NCBI GenBank assembly: GCA_024743175.1
Contig: JANSXA010000008.1
Coordinates: 153,719 to 217,718 of the forward strand
DNA from: Pseudomonadaceae bacterium
GTDB taxonomy: Bacteria; Pseudomonadota; Gammaproteobacteria; Pseudomonadales; Azotimanducaceae
Direction: 5' to 3'
DNA: 64,000 nt
The position numbers and the translations under genes are program-made. The notes under the pieces are model-generated. The model saw only the letters and a list, made by a program, of their open reading frames with translations, was not told where the DNA came from and did not search any database. This document shows positions 51,700 through 60,380 of the stretch, one piece after another (the stretch's first letter is position 1; the number at the start of each line of letters is the position of its first letter).

Positions 51700-52650
51700 C
51701 TAAATGCCTACCCAGATACCCAAGCCTGCAAGCAATACGCTGACCACTAGTCCCGTGCCCGCTTTGGCTGCATCCAGGCCGATCAGACCTGCCGCCTGGC
51801 GGACTGTGCGTCCCTCAATCTGCAGGGCAATGGCTATCTCACGGCCCGCCAGCAAACCCAGGAATACCCATGTGGTGCTCATAGGCATATTGCTCCACTC
51901 TTTGAACACGAGCAGGATCAGACCGTAAACGAAGTTGATGATGGCCGCAGAGCGAACATCGCTGACGTTGGATTTTGAGGTGACAATTTTCTGGATACGG
52001 CCGCCCGCCTGATAAAAAATCACACCCTGCATTACCACCAGCAGCACTGTGCCAAACGTAATCCAACTGACGGATAAATCCCGCGGTAGAAATACAAAGA
52101 TGTTTGCCAGGTCCTGGATCAGCCACTGGCTCCACAAAAACGCGGTAGATGCCCACTGGATGGCGTACCAGTATCCTGGCGCTTCTTCCTCACTGGTATC
52201 CATCAGATATTGAACCGTCTTGCGAATCATCAGATAGAGGAGGAAGGCGGCAATAAAAGCCACTGCATAGCCGGATACCGATTTCAGCAGCATGGATTCG
52301 ATATTGCCGGGCGCGAACACACTCAGAACCAGGAATGTGGTGCTGACCGGGATGCCAAAGCGCGTTAACACCAGCAGCACCAGTGGTGCCATCACGTGCA
52401 GCCACGTAACGCCCCCCGCCGGTTCAGGAAACTTGGTTAATCGGCCGTACGATGGATCGCCATTGTTAACCAGCCAGCTATACCACAGCACTGCAACCAG
52501 AATACTCGACGCGAATAACCACAAGTGCCACCAGGGCCGTTTTGCGTTAGCGGCCAAGAAAGTGCCCAGGGTTTGAATTGAGTCGTTTGAGACCACTGAA
52601 TACGCAGCCAGGGCAAATCCCAGCACCATAAATACTTCAGTAAGTTGCAT
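51700..52650 (-). CDS. PiT-like (PHO4-family) membrane permease
   Basis: The 316-residue protein has about eight to ten membrane helices. Its two halves carry diverged repeats of the inorganic phosphate transporter signature. The N-terminal SVVSNDSIQTLGTFLAANA parallels the GxNDxANxxGT motif, and FGIPVSTTFLVLSVFAPG and NMPMSTTWVFLGLLAGREIAI parallel the PVSTTH...G loops. The His that follows the STT motif in true PiT proteins is replaced, so the substrate may differ. Phosphate or a related anion is likely. The Pho box lies 1.6 kb away, not at its own start. The name is from motif resemblance only. Confidence 0.75.
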   Translation of the reverse strand: MQLTEVFMVLGFALAAYSVVSNDSIQTLGTFLAANAKRPWWHLWLFASSILVAVLWYSWLVNNGDPSYGRLTKFPEPAGGVTWLHVMAPLVLLVLTRFGIPVSTTFLVLSVFAPGNIESMLLKSVSGYAVAFIAAFLLYLMIRKTVQYLMDTSEEEAPGYWYAIQWASTAFLWSQWLIQDLANIFVFLPRDLSVSWITFGTVLLVVMQGVIFYQAGGRIQKIVTSKSNVSDVRSAAIINFVYGLILLVFKEWSNMPMSTTWVFLGLLAGREIAIALQIEGRTVRQAAGLIGLDAAKAGTGLVVSVLLAGLGIWVGI

Positions 52651-52816
52651 TAGCCCCCCAGCTTATGGCGCATGTTTTTGCTCTGTTTTTGACGGTAGCG
52701 CGCGGCGGATTCTATACAAGGATGGACAGAGTTACACCGCGGAACATCGATCCTACAGGAACTTTGTTCCGTGCCGATTGAATAGGTGCTGTCGGGAAGC
52801 GAGGCTGGCGGAAAAA

Positions 52817-52891
52817 TGGAGGCGCGAGCCGGAATCGAACCGGCGTACCTGGTGTTGCAGACCAGTGCATAAGCCACTCTGCCATCGCGCC
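52817..52891 (-). tRNA. tRNA-Cys (GCA)
   Basis: Read on the minus strand, the 75-nt gene begins GGCGCGA and its acceptor pairs with TCGCGCC, followed by discriminator T and encoded CCA (52819-52817). The anticodon arm is CTGGT-CTGCAAC-ACCAG with anticodon GCA. The T arm is GCCGG-TTCGATT-CCGGC, and the D arm GCAG with its loop is normal. All stems pair. Confidence 0.97.
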
Positions 52892-52967
52892 ATTTCCAAG
52901 TGGGCGCGAAGTTTAGCGGTAATTGCCTGGGATTGGGATAGCCTCAGGCAATACTTTTCGCTTTTGC

Positions 52968-53324
52968 TTAGCGATCGGCCAGCTGACTGCCCGCAACATG
53001 GCTGCGCAGGGCGTCGGCGCCGTTGCAAACGGCCGTCTGCATCTGTTGTGCCTTTGTTGAGAGGCGTTTTTTACCGGCATACCAGCTGCATTCAGATTGC
53101 AGCCATTCGATAGCTGCAGCCTGACAGGCTGGCCGCTGCGCAAGGCTCGACTTGCGACAGGCACGCTCAGGCACAATCTGGCGATTCTTCCAATCCAGGC
53201 CCACGTGAGTGCCCTGATGGGTAAAACCGACGGTGTAAATCATTCCAGGATCTTCCGGCAAGCGTGTTTCGATGCTTTCAGACAAGCCCAGGGTGGCAAT
53301 AATCACAAGTAATAATGTATTCAT
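52968..53324 (-). CDS. Unknown small secreted protein with four cysteines
   Basis: A 118-residue protein with an N-terminal hydrophobic stretch (MNTLLLVIIATLGLSESIE) that looks like a signal peptide. The rest is soluble and has four Cys, in ERACRKS, RPACQAA, QSECSWY and TAVCNGA, suggesting two periplasmic disulfides. I do not recognise a family. It is transcribed away from the type IV filament operon, from a shared 141-base region containing a strong hairpin, and towards tRNA-Cys. It may be unrelated to the filament system. Confidence 0.7.
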   Translation of the reverse strand: MNTLLLVIIATLGLSESIETRLPEDPGMIYTVGFTHQGTHVGLDWKNRQIVPERACRKSSLAQRPACQAAAIEWLQSECSWYAGKKRLSTKAQQMQTAVCNGADALRSHVAGSQLADR

Positions 53325-53335
53325 GAGGCCACCTT

Positions 53336-53355
53336 ATGGCGGTTTTTACCGCCAT
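53336..53355. promoter_or_regulatory. Perfect 8-bp hairpin between divergent genes
   Basis: ATGGCGGT (53336-53343) and ACCGCCAT (53348-53355) are exact complements around a TTTT loop. The hairpin sits just 5' of the leftward secreted-protein gene and 110 bases before the first pilin gene. It is therefore not a terminator for either coding strand. An operator or 5' leader structure is possible. Confidence 0.55.
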
Positions 53356-53465
53356 GCTGTGACGCCGATATCAGTTATGTAGATTCCACCTTGTGAGCCA
53401 AATATCTTGTCTATGCTTCTAAGACCTAACAGGTGAAATCAAATTAACAGGATAAGAGTTTGGTC

Positions 53466-54047
53466 ATGCAGGTAAAAAATTCGGGCTTTACATTAATGGA
53501 GGTCATCGGCGTTCTGGCGGTGATCGCAATCATCGCGGCAGTCGCCACACCACAGATTTTTCAGGCAATTCAGGATGCCAAGGTCACCTCCCTTGTGCAG
53601 GAAGCAAATGATCTGAAAGCAGCTGTTGCCAGGTACTATAAAGATACAGGCACGTGGCCTCGCCACGTGCCATCGCGCAACGAAGACCATTACAACCAGC
53701 TGATGCGCAATAGCGACTCTGGCGGAAATGCGATTGCAGGCTGGAATGGTCCCTACATTGAATCACAGCTGTCTAATCCGATTACCCCAGGAGGTTATCT
53801 GGACCTGCAGGTCACCAGCAATGCCAACTACGCCTGTGATCTGGATGGCGATGGTAATGGTGACGGCACTTTTATTACCTACCGAATAGACGGTGTGCCG
53901 GATAACCTGGCGCAGAATATTTCGCAGATGCTGGACAAGGACGGTGCTAACACCTCTGGCGATACAGCCTGGCAGGCGGCCGGACGGGTGAAACGATACG
54001 GCGGCAACCATGCATCAATTCTGGTGATGTGTCTTGCCCGGGTATAA
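53466..54047 (+). CDS. Type IV pilin/GspG-like pseudopilin (likely major subunit)
   Basis: From ATG 53466 (AGGATAAGAG upstream) the product is 193 residues. A short leader ending in Gly precedes FTLMEVIGVLAVIAIIAAVA, the class III prepilin signature with Glu5. Prepilin peptidase should cut G/F and methylate the Phe. The C-terminal domain has CDLDGDGNGDGTF, an Asp-rich loop like calcium-binding motifs, and Cys residues in YACDLD and MCLARV that could form the pilin disulfide loop. It is the first gene of the nine-gene filament operon, 18 bases before the ATPase gene. Confidence 0.9.
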   Translation: MQVKNSGFTLMEVIGVLAVIAIIAAVATPQIFQAIQDAKVTSLVQEANDLKAAVARYYKDTGTWPRHVPSRNEDHYNQLMRNSDSGGNAIAGWNGPYIESQLSNPITPGGYLDLQVTSNANYACDLDGDGNGDGTFITYRIDGVPDNLAQNISQMLDKDGANTSGDTAWQAAGRVKRYGGNHASILVMCLARV

Positions 54048-54065
54048 CCACGGGTAAACACAGCC

Positions 54066-55757
54066 ATGACTCAACTCCGGGACAGCCAGGGATCGGCAAC
54101 GCCTCGAGTCAGTAAACCGCTGGGCCAACGCCTGGTTGAATCGGGTTTGCTGACGGAACCGCAGCTGGATCTAGCATTACGCGAACAGAAACGCGACGGT
54201 GGATTTCTGGGACAGGTCCTGGTTGATCTGGGTTTTGTCACCGAAGAAGACATCACAGCGTGTCTGGCGCTGGAAAACGATGTTGAGATGGTCAGCGTGC
54301 GGGACCTGGAAGTCTCGCCAGATCTGTTGAGTCTGGTTTCCTACGAAACCGCCCGCACCCACAAGCTGATTCCACTCTCCATGAATGACGGAGAGCTGAC
54401 GGTTGTTTTTGCTGACGCGTTAGACGTTGTTGCGCAGGATGCCGTAGAGCGCGAGAGTAAGCGCACGATCTGCGTGGCAACTGCGCCCGAACCGCATATT
54501 CTTGAAGCCATAGAGCGCAACTACGCGCGCTCATCGAGCATTAACGAAACGATTGAACAGGTGCTGTCAGGGGATAGCCTGGATGTCACCGCGGTTGATG
54601 AAGACTCGCCGATGGTGCGTCTGGTTGATCAGATTTTTGCCACCGCCATCAAACACAAAGCCACCGATATTCATCTGCAGCCGGAAGAGCGCAACATGCG
54701 CGTGCGCCTGCGGGTAGACGGTATTTTACGTGAAGAGATCGTTGTGCCTAAAGCCATCCAGTCCGCTGTGCTTGCGCGGGTTAAGCTGATGGCAAATCTG
54801 GACATTACAGAAAAGCGGGTGCCCCAGGATGGACGCATCCGTTTCACCTTTGGCAGCGGTTATATAGATCTGCGCGTATCAACGCTGCCTACTAACCATG
54901 GTGAGAGCATTGTTATGCGCCTGCTGGACGGTGGTGCTGTGCAGTTATCACTTGCGGAGCTCGGTTTTGCGCCTAACGACCTGACGCGTATTGAGCAGGC
55001 GATCAGCCACCCCTATGGCATGGTGTTGGTCACAGGTCCGACCGGCAGCGGTAAAACAACCACCCTGTACACCGCATTAGGCACCATCGACCGCGAAGCG
55101 CGAAGCGTATTTACGCTTGAAGACCCGATTGAATATACCTTACCCATGATCCGCCAAACTCAGGTTAACGCAGATATCGGGATGGATTTTGCTGCAGGAT
55201 TGCGTTCGCTGTTGCGCCAGGACCCGGATGTCATCCTTGTCGGTGAGATACGTGATGCGCTAACCGCTGAACTGGCTACCCGAGCGGCGATGACCGGCCA
55301 CCTGGTTTTTTCAACCCTGCATACCAACTCAGCTGTTGGGGTTATTCCCCGCCTGGTGGATATGGGTATTGACAGGTTCCTGCTGCCATCAGCTTTGGTC
55401 GGTATTGTTGGCCAGCGACTGCTGCGCAAACTCTGCGCCAGCTGCAAGGCTAAAGTGGCAGGGACAAACCCGCTGCTGTCAGGTGATCTGGCTGATTCCT
55501 CTGACGCTGAGGACTTTCACTGGCAACCTGTCGGCTGTGATCAATGCAATGGCAGCGGCTACAGTGGACGTGTCGCTGTGTATGAAGTTCTGTTAGTTGA
55601 CGCCTCTTTTCACGACACGATGCTGCAAGGTGGGGGCGAATCCAAGCTGTTGGAGCTTGCGCGCGCAGGCGGCATGACCACCATGTTGGAAGATGGGTTG
55701 GCAAAGGCACAGCAGGGCCTGACCTCGGTGGCTGAAGTGCTGCGCGTGCTACGGTAA
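54066..55757 (+). CDS. GspE/PilB/MshE-type assembly ATPase
   Basis: The 563-residue extension ATPase has a GspE N-terminal domain (LGQRLVESGLLTEPQLDLAL and a second copy-like EEDITACLALENDVEMV). The core motor domain has Walker A GPTGSGKTTTLYTALG, Asp box TLEDPIEYT, Walker B LRQDPDVILVGEIRD and His box TGHLVFSTLHTN. A four-Cys zinc element (CASCKAK and CDQCNGSG) lies near the C-terminus, typical of GspE/PilB. It powers polymerisation of the pilin or pseudopilin at the inner-membrane platform. The first 150 residues resemble MshE, which can bind c-di-GMP. Confidence 0.95.
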   Translation: MTQLRDSQGSATPRVSKPLGQRLVESGLLTEPQLDLALREQKRDGGFLGQVLVDLGFVTEEDITACLALENDVEMVSVRDLEVSPDLLSLVSYETARTHKLIPLSMNDGELTVVFADALDVVAQDAVERESKRTICVATAPEPHILEAIERNYARSSSINETIEQVLSGDSLDVTAVDEDSPMVRLVDQIFATAIKHKATDIHLQPEERNMRVRLRVDGILREEIVVPKAIQSAVLARVKLMANLDITEKRVPQDGRIRFTFGSGYIDLRVSTLPTNHGESIVMRLLDGGAVQLSLAELGFAPNDLTRIEQAISHPYGMVLVTGPTGSGKTTTLYTALGTIDREARSVFTLEDPIEYTLPMIRQTQVNADIGMDFAAGLRSLLRQDPDVILVGEIRDALTAELATRAAMTGHLVFSTLHTNSAVGVIPRLVDMGIDRFLLPSALVGIVGQRLLRKLCASCKAKVAGTNPLLSGDLADSSDAEDFHWQPVGCDQCNGSGYSGRVAVYEVLLVDASFHDTMLQGGGESKLLELARAGGMTTMLEDGLAKAQQGLTSVAEVLRVLR

Positions 55758-55764
55758 AGCTGCT

Positions 55765-56970
55765 ATGCCTCAATATGTTTATCGAGCGGTAGATAAGAAC
55801 AGTCGCATCAGCAGCGGCGTGCTTATTGCCGAATCCGAAACCGTACTTGAACGTCGTATGGCAGCGCTGGGCTTGTGGCTGGTTGAAGCTAAACCACAGG
55901 CGATCGGTAAACGGGCAAACCTCAAAGTAAACGTTACTCGCAGAGATCTGGTCGATTTTTTCAACGGCCTTGCAACCCTGGTGGATGCCGGCGTTGATAT
56001 TGCGGAAAGTCTGAATGTGCTGGTTAACGAAACCGTCGACGCGGGTTTCAAGCAGGTGCTGGATGATGTTCGCCTCAACATTCAGAGCGGCGTGAGTTTT
56101 TTTGATGCCATGTCAGCTCATCCTGAAATCTTCACCGCAGAGATCTGCAACCTGGTGCGTGCTGGTGAACACAGCGGTGAGTTGGTGGCGGCCTGTTTTG
56201 ATATCAGTGCACATCTTGAATGGCTTGATCAACTGATGGGTGATGTAAAACAGGCAACAATGTATCCCGCTATGATTGCAACCGCTGTCATGGGGCTGGT
56301 TTTTCTGATGTTCAGTTTTGTTGTGCCGCAGTTTTCGGTGATTTTTGACAGTCTGAATATAGAGCTGCCTGCCATTACCAGGGTGGTTGTGACGATTGGC
56401 GCTTTCTGCAACAGCTACTGGTGGGCAATTCTGCTTGCCATTGGCGGTTTGTTTGCGGCTCTGAAGTTTGGCCCGGCTTACTCGCCGGCCATGGCATATA
56501 CGATGGACGTGATGAAGTTGCGCATGCCTGTGTTTGGTCCAGTTAACCAACTGCTGGTGCTGTCGCGTTTTGCGCACAACATGGCATTGATGCTTAAAGC
56601 CGGTGTGCCCATTATCGAAGCGATTTCGCTGGTATCCGGCGTTGTGGCCAACCGTGTTATGCAGGCTGCTTTAGACAGTGCCCAGCAGGCAGTCACCGAT
56701 GGTCGTCGTATGTCAGAAGCACTCAGCGATCATGACATCGTGAGCCCCATTGTTATGCGTATGATTGTGGTAGGCGAAGAAACCGGCAAGCTCGACAGCT
56801 GTCTGCAGAAAGTGTCTACACGCATGGACGACGAGATCCCCCGTCGAATTAAACGCCTGTTCGGCATTCTCGAACCCATGATCATTCTAACCCTGCTGGG
56901 TATTGTTGGGATGGTTGCCGCGGCGATTTTTCTGCCCTTGTTCAGTCTGATGTCAGGCATACGCGGATGA
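55765..56970 (+). CDS. GspF/PilC/MshG-type inner-membrane platform protein
   Basis: A 401-residue platform protein with the duplicated T2SF domain. The first copy has VDFFNGLATLVDAGVDIAESL and the second has LSRFAHNMALMLKAGVPIIEAI. Three membrane segments are visible: ATAVMGLVFLMFSFVVPQFS, YWWAILLAIGGLFAALKF, and ILTLLGIVGMVAAAIFLPLF near the end. It anchors the ATPase and feeds subunits into the fibre. It starts 7 bases after the ATPase gene and overlaps the next gene by four. Confidence 0.95.
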   Translation: MPQYVYRAVDKNSRISSGVLIAESETVLERRMAALGLWLVEAKPQAIGKRANLKVNVTRRDLVDFFNGLATLVDAGVDIAESLNVLVNETVDAGFKQVLDDVRLNIQSGVSFFDAMSAHPEIFTAEICNLVRAGEHSGELVAACFDISAHLEWLDQLMGDVKQATMYPAMIATAVMGLVFLMFSFVVPQFSVIFDSLNIELPAITRVVVTIGAFCNSYWWAILLAIGGLFAALKFGPAYSPAMAYTMDVMKLRMPVFGPVNQLLVLSRFAHNMALMLKAGVPIIEAISLVSGVVANRVMQAALDSAQQAVTDGRRMSEALSDHDIVSPIVMRMIVVGEETGKLDSCLQKVSTRMDDEIPRRIKRLFGILEPMIILTLLGIVGMVAAAIFLPLFSLMSGIRG

Positions 56971-57752
56971 AGAAGATCCAGGGTTTCTCTCTGCTGGAAA
57001 TGATCGGTGTGATGGCTGTTATGGCCATTCTCGCCGGCGCCCTGGCGCCGAGTGTTTTTCAACTCATAGAAGAAGGCTACCAGACCGCTGAAGAGCAGAG
57101 TTTAGCGGCTATCGCTGAATCTCTGCAGAAAGCCATCGTGCGTGACAAGCGCATCCCCACAACAGTATTGGCTGACTGGAGTGACGCTGTTTCACAGTAT
57201 GCTTCACTTCCTCCTGCCCGCATCACCACCAATGATAAAAACTTCACCCGCAGACTGTATGCGGATCCGATGTTTTTTACTGCCAGCAATCAGAACTTTC
57301 CTGGATATACCCAGACTTCAGGCCTGGCAAGCGTACCGTTCTCACCGCGCTTGATGGTTGTCTCTAACCTGGCCGGTGGTGTTACAGCAAATTTGAATAC
57401 CCATGACAGGTTTGCCGACGTCTGGGAACAGAATGCTGGTGCTTTGCTGGTTGAAGATGACGTGCTGATGATAGAGCGGATCAATCTGGCGCCGCTGTTT
57501 GTGCGTGTGCTCTTGAACAATGCCAATACCGCGCAAGCGGGTTTTGCTCTGGAAAGTGGGGCCGAAAACGCGGTCTCCGCAGCGTCTGGTGGCGTCGATG
57601 GGGCGCGAACAGTTTATGTCTTGAGGGGTACGCAGATTGGTTTGACCAGTGCACCGTTCCCGGGTGGCGCCACTCAGCGCCGTTTGATTGCGCAACAGGA
57701 TCTATCCCTGCGTTACCAGATGGTCGGTGCCAGCTGGACGTGGGAGGGTTGA
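56967..57752 (+). CDS. Second prepilin-like protein (minor pilin or pseudopilin)
   Basis: The 261-residue protein starts MKKIQGFSLLEMIGVMAVMA. It has a six-residue leader ending in Gly and the FSLLE class III cleavage motif with Glu5, then the hydrophobic helix through AILAGALAPSVF. The remaining 220 residues are much longer than a major pilin. They include LPPARITTNDKNFTRRLYAD and GARTVYVLRGTQIGLTSAPF, consistent with a minor pilin at the tip or a secretion-pseudopilin. No Cys pair is visible. It overlaps the platform gene by four bases. Confidence 0.85.
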   Translation: MKKIQGFSLLEMIGVMAVMAILAGALAPSVFQLIEEGYQTAEEQSLAAIAESLQKAIVRDKRIPTTVLADWSDAVSQYASLPPARITTNDKNFTRRLYADPMFFTASNQNFPGYTQTSGLASVPFSPRLMVVSNLAGGVTANLNTHDRFADVWEQNAGALLVEDDVLMIERINLAPLFVRVLLNNANTAQAGFALESGAENAVSAASGGVDGARTVYVLRGTQIGLTSAPFPGGATQRRLIAQQDLSLRYQMVGASWTWEG

Positions 57753-57753
57753 T

Positions 57754-59142
57754 ATGAGTCGAACCCGTTACGCTATTTCATGGCTCTACGGTGAGTTCCG
57801 TATTGCCCGCTTTCACCGAGATGAGATTGCTGAGCAATGGGAGTCACCGCAGCAGGTCGAAAGTTATGCAGATCTGGTCAAAGTGCTTGATCAGGCAGCT
57901 CAAGCCATTGTTCTGGGTGACAAAGGTGAGGTGACCGTTGTGCATGAGCACGACCTGCATACTCACGAATATCTTGAAGTGCCAGCGATGAAGCGTAGGG
58001 ATCTCGAGAAATACCTGCATCGTCGCGTACATCAGGATAAGTCTTTTGATGAAGAGGCAGCCTGGTGTTTCCATCAGGTCGCTCATGCAGGGGGTAAAGA
58101 AGGCGTTCTGCTGCACCTGTTACCCAAGCGAATTGTCAAATCTACCGTGGCTGCATGTGGTGCTGTGGGACTTGCGCCTAAACAGTATGTGCCGCTGACG
58201 GAAATTATCTCAGACTATCTGCCGACCCTGGATCTCGACGCGGACGACATGGTGGTTGTGGTGGCGTGCTTCAAAGCACGCACAGAAATCATCATCGCAC
58301 TGGCAGATGGCGAGGCTCTGTTTGTCCGCGAGCTCAATTATGGATTATCTGCCAGCACCTATGAGCGTCTTGTTACTGACGTCAATCGTACGCTGCGTTA
58401 TGGCCGTCAGCAGCTGGGCCGCAGTGTAACTCGAGCATTGATGATGGGTGATATCAATGCAGAGCTGGTTGAACCACTTGAAAAAAATATCGACGTACCG
58501 GTCAGCTTTGATGAACAGGCGGCAGACCCTTACTTCTGGGCTTTGTGGGCGACGAAGCTGTCGGGCAAACTATCCGCAAATTTTATTTCCGTCTTTGCAC
58601 AAAAAAATATCACCGCGGACGCGGTGCGCAGGGTTGCCGCCTGGTCTACGGCTGCAATTCTGCTGGTGACGACCGTGATGACGCTGTTTACCGGTGGCCT
58701 TGTGACACATCGTGCTGACCAGATTCGTGGTATTGAAACCCGTACCGAAGAAGTACGTCTACTGATTGATCAGGTAGAACAAAAACTCTGGGAAGGGCGC
58801 TTGAAGCAGGATCATCTTGGTCGCCTGCAAGCTACCAGTAAAAATCTGCCAGCGTTGCTGCTTGTGCATCTGGGCCGCCTCACACCGCCGGAAGTCACTT
58901 TAACCAAGGTTAACGTCGCGCGTCAGGCATCTGCCTGGCAGGTACTGATCAACGGAACCGTAGCCGGTGATCTGCGTGAGAGCGCACGCATTCTGGCTAA
59001 TCTGGAACAGCAGTTAAGCGAACCACCCTGGCAGATCAGGTTGAGTAAAAGCTTTACGGATACCTGGATGCAGCAGTTTGCGCAGGGAAAACTGCGTCGT
59101 GAAGGTGATAACGGATTCGAAATAATAGGCGAGCTGCGATGA
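57754..59142 (+). CDS. PilM/PilN-like (GspL/MshI-type) fused assembly protein
   Basis: ATG 57754, behind GGGAGGGTTG, is preferred over an upstream start in the pilin gene. The 462-residue protein has a cytoplasmic actin-like half (ISWLYGEFRIARF through about residue 260). One membrane helix (WSTAAILLVTTVMTLFTGGL, about residue 290) and a periplasmic PilN/fimbrial-assembly-like half with PPEVTLTKVNVARQASAWQVLINGTV follow. PilM plus PilN in one chain is the plan of GspL and resembles MshI plus its partner. It links the ATPase to the alignment complex. It overlaps the next gene by four bases. Confidence 0.8.
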   Translation: MSRTRYAISWLYGEFRIARFHRDEIAEQWESPQQVESYADLVKVLDQAAQAIVLGDKGEVTVVHEHDLHTHEYLEVPAMKRRDLEKYLHRRVHQDKSFDEEAAWCFHQVAHAGGKEGVLLHLLPKRIVKSTVAACGAVGLAPKQYVPLTEIISDYLPTLDLDADDMVVVVACFKARTEIIIALADGEALFVRELNYGLSASTYERLVTDVNRTLRYGRQQLGRSVTRALMMGDINAELVEPLEKNIDVPVSFDEQAADPYFWALWATKLSGKLSANFISVFAQKNITADAVRRVAAWSTAAILLVTTVMTLFTGGLVTHRADQIRGIETRTEEVRLLIDQVEQKLWEGRLKQDHLGRLQATSKNLPALLLVHLGRLTPPEVTLTKVNVARQASAWQVLINGTVAGDLRESARILANLEQQLSEPPWQIRLSKSFTDTWMQQFAQGKLRREGDNGFEIIGELR

Positions 59143-59885
59143 GTCTGGAAGTGGAAATAGAACTGCCGGATACGTTAGAGCTTGATGAAGACGTTGTTCT
59201 GCCTGAAGAAAAGATGCAGTACCACGGCGGCATCAGGAAATACATCCACTTAATTGTGGATGCCTGGTTTGCAACGCCGGCTCGTATCGCTGCGACCTGT
59301 GCGTTGGTGCTGGGCTGTTTTGGTTTGATCATGTGGAACTTCGAGCGTCTGTCGATTCTTGATGAACTGGTTGAGCTTGAGGTTACGGAATACCGACTGG
59401 ACAGTCAGTTAAACGACCTGGAACTGGAACTGGCCAGTATTGATGTCGAGAGCCTCAGTAATGCCATTGAGGCTGAAAACGACAAGGTATTCCAAGGGTT
59501 TCCTGAACTGGCTGCCTGGGCTGAGGGCCTTGCCGCGGTCGCTGCAGACCGTTCAATGGTGTTCAGTTATCAGGCCAAAGTGCCACATCTGTCGCCGGTG
59601 CCTGACGTGTTGGAAGTACCCATTACACTGAGTTTTAAAGCTGCGCCGGATTCGGCCGATAACCTGTTTGATCAATCCATGACGTTGATTGGCTTCATTT
59701 TGCGTGATCACTGGCACATGGATGTGGTTGCAACACAGGCTCTGGGTGACGGCGATGGCCTGGATGCAATCAGCATTCAAGCTCAGGTATGGGTACGTGA
59801 CCGATTTGGTTTTGTGGATCTGGCCGCGCTGCAGGCACAGACCTCAGTTGATGATCAGGAACTTGGTGAGTTGTTTGATGAATAG
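59139..59885 (+). CDS. PilO/GspM/MshJ-like alignment protein
   Basis: A 248-residue single-pass protein with an acidic cytoplasmic N-terminus (SLEVEIELPDTLELDEDVVLPEE) and one membrane helix (ARIAATCALVLGCFGLIMW). A short coiled coil (LDSQLNDLELELASIDVESL) and a periplasmic ferredoxin-like domain (VLEVPITLSFKAAPDSADNLFDQ) follow. This is the PilO/GspM layout. Sequence similarity is weak; the identification rests on topology and place in the operon. Confidence 0.72.
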   Translation: MSLEVEIELPDTLELDEDVVLPEEKMQYHGGIRKYIHLIVDAWFATPARIAATCALVLGCFGLIMWNFERLSILDELVELEVTEYRLDSQLNDLELELASIDVESLSNAIEAENDKVFQGFPELAAWAEGLAAVAADRSMVFSYQAKVPHLSPVPDVLEVPITLSFKAAPDSADNLFDQSMTLIGFILRDHWHMDVVATQALGDGDGLDAISIQAQVWVRDRFGFVDLAALQAQTSVDDQELGELFDE

Positions 59886-59903
59886 AATTATTGAAGAAAA
59901 CAG

Positions 59904-60380
59904 ATGAGAAACCTGTTTAACAACCCCTGGTTTGTGGCTGCCCTTGGTCTGTTTGCAACCATTTATCTGGGTGTGTCTGTGACAAAACCGCTGTTTGGCA
60001 GTAGTACCACGAACAGTGCAAACGTTCAGGAAATTGGCATGTTGGATGAGTTTTCTGTTGCCAACAACGTCGCAGTAACCACACGGCGCAATGGTGAGTC
60101 GCGGGACGCCATAGGCTGGCTGAATGATCTTTCGCGGGACCCCTTTGAAGGCAGTGCCTTTGATTCGCTGCAAGCTGAGGGTGGTGTTGTCGGCCCGGGC
60201 GCAACGCTACCCAGAGTTGAGGCGGTTTTTCTTGGCGGTGGTGTAAAGGCGGCGGTATTAAACAACAAGCTGTTGCGTGTTGGTGACGCCATTGATCGCT
60301 TTGTGGTCACTGAAATTGGCGCCGAGCACGTTGAAGTTACTCGCAATGGCAAATCTTATCGGTTGGAGCCGGATGTATGA
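59904..60380 (+). CDS. MshK/PilP/GspC-like periplasmic connector
   Basis: The 158-residue protein has an N-terminal membrane anchor (WFVAALGLFATIYLGVSV) and a C-terminal small beta domain with RVEAVFLGGGVKAAVLNNKLLRVGDAI and EVTRNGKSYRLEP. This is the HR/PilP-type fold that in MshK, PilP and GspC contacts the secretin. It overlaps the secretin gene by four bases (ATGA), supporting that partnership. Confidence 0.75.
   Translation: MRNLFNNPWFVAALGLFATIYLGVSVTKPLFGSSTTNSANVQEIGMLDEFSVANNVAVTTRRNGESRDAIGWLNDLSRDPFEGSAFDSLQAEGGVVGPGATLPRVEAVFLGGGVKAAVLNNKLLRVGDAIDRFVVTEIGAEHVEVTRNGKSYRLEPDV

Noticed and set aside
52700..52900. Integrated element attachment site at tRNA-Cys
   Set aside because: No integrase gene and no second copy of the tRNA 3' end were seen in the window.
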